Below the pieces are notes generated by a model that was given only the letters and a program-made list of their open reading frames with translations, was not told the origin of the DNA and did not search any database. DNA of 64,000 bases from KBS50 sp042434095 (GTDB taxonomy: Bacteria; Actinomycetota; Actinomycetes; Mycobacteriales; Micromonosporaceae): positions 1 to 64,000 of the forward strand of contig NZ_JBHLUE010000032.1 of assembly GCF_042434095.1 (NCBI RefSeq), written 5' to 3'. Positions 27,301-33,587 of this stretch are shown one piece after another. The position numbers and the translations under genes are program-made. Within the stretch, counting starts at the first letter, position 1, and the number at the start of each line of letters is the position of its first letter.

Positions 27301-27901
27301 GCGGCTGCCCGACCTCAAGATCGAACGCGAGTACTGGTCGGCCGAGGAGGCCCTCGCGCTGCCGATGCTGCACACCGCGCACCGGCTCGCCGTACGCCGC
27401 TGCTATGGCGGCTCGATGTCGTCGCGGAAGCTGGTGGGGCTGGACGAGGCCCACTTCATGGAGGGCTGGCGCTCCGGCCGGTCGTTCCTGGTCCGGCTCG
27501 CCCGGGACTCCCGCAAGTGGAACCTCGCGGCCCTGGTCTCCTCGCAGAACCCGAAGGACATCCTCGGGCTCGACGTGCAAAACCTGGTCTCCACCGTCTT
27601 CGTGGGGCGGATCGCCGAGGACGAGGAGATTGCCTCGGAGGCGCTGCGACTACTGCGGGTGCCGGTGAACGACGGGTACGAGGCCACCCTGGCCTCGCTG
27701 TCCGCCGTGGACAGTTCCTCGGCCGACCGGCTCGGCTTCCGCGAGTTCGTCATGCGGGACGTGGACGGGCGGGTCCAGAAGGTCCGGGTCGACGTGTCGT
27801 ACGTTCCCGGGCTGCTGCAACACCTCGACACCACCCCGGCCGCCGCGCCGGCATCCCCCGTGGCCGAACTGCCGGCCAGCATCAGCGATCCGGAGGCGTG
27901 A
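24377..27901 (+). CDS. VirB4-type type IV secretion ATPase with long disordered N-terminus
   Basis: A 1174-residue protein. Residues ~1-310 are a Pro/Ala/Arg low-complexity region (repeated RPAAP, PTPTP and GTGTG runs) without a fold. From about 320 the conserved body begins, and the C-terminal ATPase has Walker A EPGGGKST (Lys789) and Walker B VGLDEAHF (Asp1023-Glu1024), followed by SRKWNLAALVSSQNPKDIL. This is the VirB4/TraC pattern of motors for pilus assembly and substrate transfer. The ATPase residues are intact, unlike those of the FtsK-like protein at 33588. ATG 24377 has CGAGG nearby and overlaps the bridging ORF; GTG 24329 is a weaker start. Confidence 0.88.
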   Translation: MTPSSSPGFHRPAASPADPEGNGVRPIDYDGGIDEESLDPALVNGSGNGTVARFQPPRPVRRRPAQPGNGHGTSEHPDIDSPFLDLFGAGGPTRRGGQAGAPRQRPAEPAEPSSGVSPVRRPAPSPQPGSPESPPAEPSRAATTATPAAPANAPRVPAYVSEVPAEGTRPTAAPRPAAPRPAAAPRPAAPTRPPTNGAAAPAVPPATPARPATPARPATGTGTGTGAGTGTSNPAAATASRPPAAAAPRPAPDSGAAAAPRAAAARPAPTQRPAPTPTPASAPARAQHAAADEPEPARAARQRQPRRQRTSKPVTVRPPKVKFGDRDPSVELAITEIAGHLTFTPNTVTAWYWLPEVRWAFRPDAEREALLAAISEQYAGLAGFRLHLRRTTRPFPADEWARTLDAHTAHPLPTVAGGTSWADHLVAAQRHLLSVNHAEGQTYLGVTFARRSMGDNMAERLLRAFGRGVADTERRRLSRTVEQFDEVLGAFGMRGRRVSAGELEWLLYRSVALCMAPPTSLSPVSGGRWERGDLLALTEQVERYRTPYGSTVKLVNRMSGEERHVAVLAVGRMEPLEIPERHEPWLHFHERLPWPMELSSRIDLLGPGDSFRNLEHRLRMIRSQQLDYAQHGMDAPPELERLAKRALVIGDEMTTGLPVESARAHGWHRIAVGGRNREECLERARRLIQLYSRELRISLQHPKNQDWLAREFIPGEPVANTGYVRRMPVKLLAAALPQAASTVGDRRGDLIGRTAGTCRRPVFLDLHFPMEVRERSGLAVFVAEPGGGKSTLLGALGYLAARRGVQVTLLDPSGPLARLCSMPELRPYARVLNLTGSEQGTLAPYSLIPTPLRTEFPTGPAGDREFDIAISNARAERRMLVQDICMMLVPPQVAREASTATLLRHAVRQVPAEETSRLDDVVACLAGLDDHDGKELANLLLDTAEMPLALLFFGRPPEGLLGADAALTVITMAGLRLPDLKIEREYWSAEEALALPMLHTAHRLAVRRCYGGSMSSRKLVGLDEAHFMEGWRSGRSFLVRLARDSRKWNLAALVSSQNPKDILGLDVQNLVSTVFVGRIAEDEEIASEALRLLRVPVNDGYEATLASLSAVDSSSADRLGFREFVMRDVDGRVQKVRVDVSYVPGLLQHLDTTPAAAPASPVAELPASISDPEA

Positions 27902-27902
27902 C

Positions 27903-29837
27903 ATGGCTCGGCGGGCCGTCGCGATGATCCTCGCCATCGGCGTACTGGCGCTGGGCTCGCTCGCCTGGTCGCTGCCCGGCGCCCGTCCCGCGGCCGCGGC
28001 CGCCAGCACGGGGTTGGCCGCCCGCGCGCCCGCCGACCTGTGCAAGACCACGAAGGAGTGGCAGGCCGACTTCCAGAGTTGCGTGAAGAAGCTCACCGAC
28101 ACGGGCAAGAAGACGGTCGAGTGCGCGGACCCGCCGGTGCCGAGCGCGCCCGACTCCGGGCTGGCCGGCTGGTTCGTCAGCCGTCCCGACTCGGCCAAGG
28201 AGCCCGGCCCGCAGGGCCTCTACAGCACCTACGGGTACGCGGGCTACGGCTACAGCACGTACGACGTGGACGGCGGCTGCGCCTCCTCGCTGATCCATCC
28301 GGACTACCGGTTCACCACCACCGTGGCCAACGGCGAATTCATGATGGCCACGTCGGTCATCGGCGCCTCCAACGCGCTCCGCGAGCGGGCCTGGGAGCCC
28401 AAGGAGATGTGGGGCTGGGCCGACCCGCTGGTCGAGCAGGCCACCAAGGCGGTCTACCAGAAGGTGTTCAGCGTCTTCGGCATCATCACGCTCTGCGTGG
28501 TGGGCCTCTACCTGATGTGGCGGTCCCGGCAGTCCGACATGAGCAACGCGATGACCACGGCCGGCTGGGCGCTGCTGGTGATGGTGGCCGTCACCGCGCT
28601 TGCGGCTTGGCCGGTGCGCTCGGCCAACCTGGCCGACGGCACGCTGGTGACCGCGCTCGGGGCCGTACACGATGCCGTGGGACCGCGCCCGCAGAACGTC
28701 CCGCCCGGCCAGTGCGATGACCCGACCCCCGGTGCTTGCAACGATCACCGGCCGCCCGCTGTGCGGGCCAGCGACACGGCCACCGAGACCATGCTCTACC
28801 GCAACTGGCTGCGCGGTGTGCTGGGCTCGGCCGACAGCGAGACCGCCCAAAAGTACGGCCGGGCGCTCTACGACGCCAGATCGCTGTCCTGGGAGGAAGC
28901 GGAAAAACTACGGAGCAATCCGGACACCCGGAAGGCGACCATCGACGCCAAGCAGCTCGAGTGGATGAAGGTAGCCGCGCAGATCCAGAAGGAGGACCCG
29001 GAGGCGTACGAGTACCTCCAGGGCACCAAGGACATGGAGCGGATCGGCGCCGGCTTCATCGCGCTGCTGGCCGCGGTGCTGTTCGCGCTGTTCGACCTGA
29101 CCGCCTCGATCCTGGTGCTGCTCGGCTTCCTGATCTTCCGCTGGGCGGTGATCGCCGCGCCGGTCCTGGGCACCGTGGGCCTGCTCCGGCCGGCCAGCGC
29201 CGGACTGCGCCGGCTGGGCAACGCCGTGGTGGCGGCGCTGTTCAACATCGCCATCTTCGGCACCGGCGCGGCCATCTACCTGTTCGCGGTCGACCTGGTG
29301 ATGAGCACGCCCACGCTGCCGGGCTGGCTGCAGGTGGTGCTGGTCGCGCTCTCCGGGGTGGTGGGCTGGCTGCTGCTCCGACCGTTCCAGCGGATCACCC
29401 AGCTCGGCGGCAAGGACCGCACCGAGGTGGTCATCCGGGAACGCTGGCACCAGCGCTTCATGCGCGACCTGCGGGATGCGGCCCGACCGCATGGCGAGCC
29501 GGACGATCGCCCGACGCCGCTCGAGCGGGCCCGCCGGGCGCTGCCTCAGCAGCCCAACCTGCGCCCCGAGGCCCGGCTGGAGGATCCGACCGGGACGACG
29601 CCCTCCCGGGCGGTCCGGGAGAGCAGCAGCCTGGAGCCGGCCGGGCCGGTGGCCCCGGCCGTCGGGGCGCCAGCGCCGGGTCACCGGGCGCCGGTGCCGC
29701 GGCGTCGGCAGCCGGCCGAGTGGACCGAGCCGGACGTGCCCGATGCGGTCCCGTCGTACTCGGTCTACCGGCCCGGCTCGACCGAGCCGGAACGGGAGCC
29801 GGAGAAGCGGCCGCGAATCCGCTCCGAGGCGAGGTGA
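27903..29837 (+). CDS. VirB6/TrbL-like polytopic membrane protein
   Basis: A 644-residue protein. It has a Sec signal (residues ~1-33, ending in an Ala run), a periplasmic domain of ~150 residues with several cysteines and a GYAGYGYSTYDVDGG stretch, then two helices (VFSVFGIITLCVVGLYLMW and WALLVMVAVTALAAWPV). A second extracellular part follows, then at least four more helices around residues 385-500 and a long disordered basic C-terminus. VirB6/TrbL proteins form the inner-membrane channel and share this layout, although their sequence is poorly conserved. The start is one base after the VirB4 stop, with GGAGG upstream. Confidence 0.75.
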   Translation: MARRAVAMILAIGVLALGSLAWSLPGARPAAAAASTGLAARAPADLCKTTKEWQADFQSCVKKLTDTGKKTVECADPPVPSAPDSGLAGWFVSRPDSAKEPGPQGLYSTYGYAGYGYSTYDVDGGCASSLIHPDYRFTTTVANGEFMMATSVIGASNALRERAWEPKEMWGWADPLVEQATKAVYQKVFSVFGIITLCVVGLYLMWRSRQSDMSNAMTTAGWALLVMVAVTALAAWPVRSANLADGTLVTALGAVHDAVGPRPQNVPPGQCDDPTPGACNDHRPPAVRASDTATETMLYRNWLRGVLGSADSETAQKYGRALYDARSLSWEEAEKLRSNPDTRKATIDAKQLEWMKVAAQIQKEDPEAYEYLQGTKDMERIGAGFIALLAAVLFALFDLTASILVLLGFLIFRWAVIAAPVLGTVGLLRPASAGLRRLGNAVVAALFNIAIFGTGAAIYLFAVDLVMSTPTLPGWLQVVLVALSGVVGWLLLRPFQRITQLGGKDRTEVVIRERWHQRFMRDLRDAARPHGEPDDRPTPLERARRALPQQPNLRPEARLEDPTGTTPSRAVRESSSLEPAGPVAPAVGAPAPGHRAPVPRRRQPAEWTEPDVPDAVPSYSVYRPGSTEPEREPEKRPRIRSEAR

Positions 29838-29843
29838 GCCGGG

Positions 29844-30395
29844 ATGCGCGCGGTGCAGCGGGTCATTGCCCTCCTGGTCGGCGGGGTGCTGCGGTCCCGG
29901 CTCGGCGCGGCCGTGGCGCTGGCCGTGGTGGTGCTCGGCATCGTGGGAGCGGCCCGGCTGGTGACCGGCCCGGATTCCCGGCCGGCCGTGGTGACGCAGC
30001 CGCAGCGGCCCATCGACACCCCCAGTGCCACCGAGGCCGACGATGGGCTGACGGTCGACGACCCGTCGCCCACCCCGCGCACCAGCCCGGGCGCGGAGCG
30101 GCCCGAGGCGGTGGCCCGAGCCTTCGCCACCGCCTGGCTCGACCGGAACCAGCCGGCCCAGCGGTGGCTCGCGGCCCTCACGCCCCGCGCCACTCCGGAC
30201 CTCGCCGAGCGGCTGTCCGGGGTGGACCCGGCCGGCGTGCCGGCGCGGCGGCTCACCGGTGATCCGGTGCTGACCACCCGGACGGCCGACCTGACCGAGG
30301 TGACCCTGCCGGTGGACACCGGGACGCTGCGGCTACAGCTGGTGAGCGGGCACGGCGAGTGGCGGGTGGCCGAGGTCGACTGGGAGCGGTCGTGA
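29844..30395 (+). CDS. VirB8/TcpC-like bitopic membrane protein
   Basis: A 183-residue protein with one N-terminal transmembrane helix (LGAAVALAVVVLGIVGAARLV), a Pro/Thr linker, then a compact domain (about residues 85-183). The domain runs from ARAFATAWLDRNQPAQRWLAALTPRATPDLAERL to HGEWRVAEVDWERS. The pattern of helix, then beta strands ending in a W-x-V-x-x-V-D-W strand, is typical of the NTF2-like fold of VirB8/TcpC scaffold proteins. GTGA overlap joins it to the next gene. The assignment rests on layout and context. Confidence 0.65.
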   Translation: MRAVQRVIALLVGGVLRSRLGAAVALAVVVLGIVGAARLVTGPDSRPAVVTQPQRPIDTPSATEADDGLTVDDPSPTPRTSPGAERPEAVARAFATAWLDRNQPAQRWLAALTPRATPDLAERLSGVDPAGVPARRLTGDPVLTTRTADLTEVTLPVDTGTLRLQLVSGHGEWRVAEVDWERS

Positions 30396-31543
30396 TCGGC
30401 CCGGACCCCGCGCCGGCGCGCCGGCGCCGCGGCCGGCTCCGGCTCGTGCCGCTGACCGTCTCGGTCACCGTGGCGCTTGCCCTGTTGTGCTGCGTGGGCG
30501 GCGCTGCGGCGTTCATGCTGACCTCGCTGGGCGGCGCGAAGGACCCGACCATGACCCTGGCCGGCGACGCGTGCGGGCAGGGGGCGCCGCTGGCGCCCGA
30601 CGCCGCGGCCATGCCGCGGATGGAAACCTTCGGCCCAAGCCAGCTGCGGAACGCGGCCGTGATCATCGCGGTCGGCCGGCAGCTGCGGGTGCCGCCGCGC
30701 GGCTGGGTGATCGCGGTGGCCACGGCCATCCAGGAGTCCCGGCTGTCCAACCTGCCCTATCTGGGCGCGGGCAACGACCACGACTCGCTCGGGCTGTTCC
30801 AGCAGCGACCCAGTCAGGGCTGGGGAACGCCCGCCCAGGTGCGGGATCCGGCCTACGCGGCCCGCAAGTTCTACGAGCGGCTGGTCCGGGTCAAGGGCTG
30901 GGAGAGTCTCCCCCTCACCGACGCGGCGCAGCGGGTGCAGCGCAGCGCCTTCCCGAACGCCTACGCCAAGCACGAGCCGGCGGCCACCGACATCGTGAAC
31001 CGGCTGGCCAACGGCGCGGCCCGGGCCATCGGAGCGGCCGTCAACCCCCGGTGCGCCACGGCCACCGAGATCACCGCCTCCGGCTGGACCCTCCCGGTGC
31101 ATGCCAAGGTCGGCTCGGGTTTCCGCACGGCCGACCGGCCGACACACAATGGGGTGGACCTCATCGTGGACCGGTTCACCGAGATCCACGCGGCCGCCTC
31201 CGGCCGGGTGCTGGTGGCCCGCTGCGATCCCGACCACCAGGGCCGGCGCAACTGCGACGTGGACGGATATCCGGGCAAGGGCGGCTGCGGCTGGTTCGTC
31301 GACATCCTGCACGCCGGCGGGGTGATCACCCGGTACTGCCACATGGTGCAGGCGCCGTTCGTCCGGCCCGGCCAGCTGGTCCGGGCCGGCGACGTGATCG
31401 GCAAGGTCGGTACGAGCGGCAACTCGTCCGGCCCGCATCTGCACTTCGAGGTGCATCTGAACGGCATCCGGGCCTGGGCCGGCGGGATCGACCCGGTGCC
31501 CTTCATGCGCGACCGCGGCGTGCCGCTCGGTGGCGCGGCATGA
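30392..31543 (+). CDS. Bifunctional peptidoglycan hydrolase: lysozyme-like plus M23 endopeptidase
   Basis: A 383-residue membrane-anchored wall hydrolase. A basic N-terminus and one helix (about residues 12-40) are followed by a lysozyme/transglycosylase-like domain. That domain has VATAIQESRLSNL (putative catalytic Glu115) and SLGLFQQRPSQGWGTPAQ. The C-terminal M23 domain has the zinc ligands His252 and Asp256 (HNGVD) and His349-x-His351 (HLHFE). Such enzymes open the wall for type IV secretion machines. GTG 30392 overlaps the previous stop and has GGGAG upstream. Both domains look complete. Confidence 0.9.
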   Translation: MIGPDPAPARRRRGRLRLVPLTVSVTVALALLCCVGGAAAFMLTSLGGAKDPTMTLAGDACGQGAPLAPDAAAMPRMETFGPSQLRNAAVIIAVGRQLRVPPRGWVIAVATAIQESRLSNLPYLGAGNDHDSLGLFQQRPSQGWGTPAQVRDPAYAARKFYERLVRVKGWESLPLTDAAQRVQRSAFPNAYAKHEPAATDIVNRLANGAARAIGAAVNPRCATATEITASGWTLPVHAKVGSGFRTADRPTHNGVDLIVDRFTEIHAAASGRVLVARCDPDHQGRRNCDVDGYPGKGGCGWFVDILHAGGVITRYCHMVQAPFVRPGQLVRAGDVIGKVGTSGNSSGPHLHFEVHLNGIRAWAGGIDPVPFMRDRGVPLGGAA

Positions 31544-31563
31544 TCCGGCGCGCGGCGCGATGA
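31540..31563 (+). CDS. 7-codon bridging ORF
   Basis: ATG 31540 overlaps the hydrolase stop (ATGA 31540-31543); seven codons later its TGA (31561-31563) overlaps the ATG of the next gene (ATGA 31560-31563). The arrangement is the same as at 24312-24380. The next gene lacks its own ribosome site, so termination-reinitiation through this ORF is plausible. Confidence 0.45.
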   Translation: MIRRAAR

Positions 31564-32165
31564 GCCGGGAGCCGCTGCCCGACCCGTTCGCGGGCGAGCC
31601 GGACTGGGCCCCGCTGCCGCCCCGGCCCATCCTGCTGGCACCGGCCACCGAGCGGCTCGACCTGCGCGGCCGGCGGATCCGGGTGGGCCTGCCCGGCCTC
31701 GGCTGGCGGGCCGACCTGCGCGCCGACGACCGGGTAGTGCAGGGCAGCCGCACCTACGTGCCGGTCATCCCCGAGCACGAGTGGTACCGGGCCGAGGCCG
31801 AACAGACCGAGGTCTTCGCCCCGCTGGTGCCGGCCGAACGGGTCTGGGTCGAGCTGCTCGGCGAGCGCGGGCAGCCGGCGCCGGCCCGCGCCGACGTGCT
31901 GGCCCGGCTCGTCTCGCTGGACGCGCCCGCGCATCCCGGGCCGCTGCCGGTGGTGGAGGCCGATGCCGTCACCGGCCGCCGGGTGGTCCAGGTGGTGGAT
32001 GGGGTGGAACGCCGCGATCTGCGGGCGGTCACCGAGCTGCACACCAGCGCCGAGGGCGACATCTGCGTCCGGGTCAGCACCGAGGTCGACTGGTATCGCT
32101 GGGCCTGGAGCGGGCAGTCGCCGAAGACCCAGGAGGTGCCGGTGCACCTGCTCTGGCTCGAGTAG
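31560..32165 (+). CDS. Hypothetical protein ending the secretion-like operon
   Basis: A 201-residue soluble protein, not recognised. It has no signal or membrane helix. It is acidic and beta-rich, with segments such as LDLRGRRIRVGLPGLGWRADL, YVPVIPEHEWYRAEAEQ and DICVRVSTEVDWYRWAW. Position at the end of the operon suggests a cytoplasmic accessory factor. There is no ribosome site; translation probably depends on the short bridging ORF before it. The stop is one base from the stop of the convergent gene at 32167, with no terminator between. Confidence 0.65.
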   Translation: MSREPLPDPFAGEPDWAPLPPRPILLAPATERLDLRGRRIRVGLPGLGWRADLRADDRVVQGSRTYVPVIPEHEWYRAEAEQTEVFAPLVPAERVWVELLGERGQPAPARADVLARLVSLDAPAHPGPLPVVEADAVTGRRVVQVVDGVERRDLRAVTELHTSAEGDICVRVSTEVDWYRWAWSGQSPKTQEVPVHLLWLE

Positions 32166-32166
32166 C

Positions 32167-33072
32167 TCAGCCCACCCGCTCGGCTCCACAGACCCGCCAG
32201 CCGTCCTCTCTCATCATGGCGAACTTCCACTCTTCGGTTCTTCGGCTCCGTGGTTCCCCATTAGCGAAGCTGGCGATCGTTAATGTGGCCTGAACAGCGG
32301 CCCTAGATGCGCTACGCGATACACTTAGCGCGCCCCAGGATGCGTGGACGACAACATGAAATTGTGCCTCACGCTTCTCCATTTCGGCTCTTAAGGACTC
32401 GATTGGACCGAGGGTCTTCCCGGTCGAACATTGAAACTCCTGCGCGCGTGCGTCGTTCCGGTCCACCAGGAACGCTCGCAAGTAGTTGTCGACGGTGACG
32501 TCGGGTTCGCTGCGATCGATGGTCGTGGCGCGGTCGTACCAGACGAAGAAGGCGCCGCTGCCGGCCAGCAGCAGCGCGAGCAGCGCCCCGACCAGCACCC
32601 AGAGCAGCCGCCGCACCGGCCGGCGCGGCCTGGCCGGCCGTACCGTCTGCTGTGGACCGTGCGGAGCGGTGCCGGGTGCGACCGGTCCAAGCGCGCCGAA
32701 GCCGGCCGGCGGCGGTGGCGGCCCCACCACGCCGGGCCCGGCGGGCGGCGCCACCGGCCCGACCGGCGGGACCGTCGGGGGCGCCACCCCGGCAACCCCC
32801 GCCGAGGGCGCCGATCCGGCCAGATCCGCCGGCGGCGCCGATCCGGCCAGATCCGCCCGGGGCGCCGATCCGGCCAGGTTCGCCGGGGGCGCCGACCCGG
32901 CGGCGCGCGCCGGGAGGTCCGGACCGGCGAGAACATCCGAGGCCGGAGCCGCGGCCGGCGGGCGGACCTCGACCCCGGGCTCGACGGCCTCGGCGGGCTC
33001 CGGCGCCTCCGGCTCGGGACGGCCGCGCTGGGCCGGTACGCGAGAGGTCCGGGAATCGGCGGGTGGCTGCAC
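32167..33072 (-). CDS. Proline-rich single-pass membrane protein with rare-codon C-terminal domain
   Basis: A 301-residue protein. Residues 1-155 are a Pro/Ala/Gly cytoplasmic region with four 9-residue repeats (GSAPPADLA type, 27 bp). One transmembrane helix follows (LLWVLVGALLALLLAGSGAFFVWY). A ~115-residue outer domain begins DVTVDNYLRAFLVDRNDARAQEFQCST and ends EDGWRVCGAERVG. It resembles the NTF2-like outer domains of actinobacterial membrane proteins, with two cysteines. GTG 33072 is chosen because AGGAGG lies eight bases upstream. The outer-domain DNA is much less GC-rich than the rest and has TTA codons at 32392-32394 and 32281-32283 plus AGA, AGG and GTA codons, so it may be a foreign or recently joined segment. 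Confidence 0.72.
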   Translation of the reverse strand: MQPPADSRTSRVPAQRGRPEPEAPEPAEAVEPGVEVRPPAAAPASDVLAGPDLPARAAGSAPPANLAGSAPRADLAGSAPPADLAGSAPSAGVAGVAPPTVPPVGPVAPPAGPGVVGPPPPPAGFGALGPVAPGTAPHGPQQTVRPARPRRPVRRLLWVLVGALLALLLAGSGAFFVWYDRATTIDRSEPDVTVDNYLRAFLVDRNDARAQEFQCSTGKTLGPIESLRAEMEKREAQFHVVVHASWGALSVSRSASRAAVQATLTIASFANGEPRSRRTEEWKFAMMREDGWRVCGAERVG

Positions 33073-33587
33073 TGATTCCACCTCCTGAGGCTATCGGCCC
33101 GGATGCGGCGGCCCAATAGCCGCAGATCTCGGTTCCATCACCTGTCGTGAACGGAGGGTGACGCAGCGCCCGCGCCGGGCGCGCCGCCACGCGCGGGACG
33201 GACACCGCGACGAACGCCGGGGACGCTCTACGAACCCCGGCACACCGCGACGAACGCCAGGAACGCCGCACGAACCCCGGGGACGCCGTACGAACGCCGG
33301 AGACACCCTACGAACCCCGGGGACGCCGCGACGAACCCCGGGGACGCCGTATGCACCCCGGGGACGCCGTACCAACCCCGGGGACGCCGCGACGGACGCC
33401 GGGACGCCGCTGGCGCTCGGCGCAGTGCAGCAGCCCGACCGTCACGGGAACGCCACTGGCGCATCACCCAAGGTGGACCGCCGGAGCATCGTGATCGCTC
33501 AGGGTGATCGCGGCCGGACCCGCCGCGCGGACGGCAACGTATCTCCCGGAAAGTGGTCCCGACCTGGGTTACCGTCGGGGTCCCGGG
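33073..33587. other. 515-bp divergent intergenic region holding the repeat array
   Basis: No convincing gene is seen between the divergent starts at 33072 and 33588. The central 200 bases are the direct-repeat array described separately. The right part (33404-33587) is non-repetitive and should contain the promoter of the FtsK-like gene, but no clear -35/-10 pair was found. Confidence 0.6.
33202..33403. repeat. Iteron-like array of ten 20/21-bp direct repeats
   Basis: Ten adjoining units (starts 33202, 33223, 33242, 33262, 33283, 33303, 33323, 33344, 33364, 33384) of consensus ACGCCGTACGAACCCCGGGG, 19-21 bp each, imperfectly conserved. The period is about two helical turns, which would place each copy on the same face of the DNA. 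It lies between divergent genes, so a protein-binding array (regulatory, or oriT/replication iterons) is possible. No spacers, so not CRISPR. Confidence 0.85.

Noticed and set aside
24386..27580. 1064-codon minus-strand open frame opposite the VirB4-like gene
   Set aside because: Antisense shadow; no motif, while the plus strand shows clear Walker motifs and codon bias.
33202..33403. CRISPR array
   Set aside because: Units adjoin without spacers and are degenerate; no cas genes. It is a tandem repeat.
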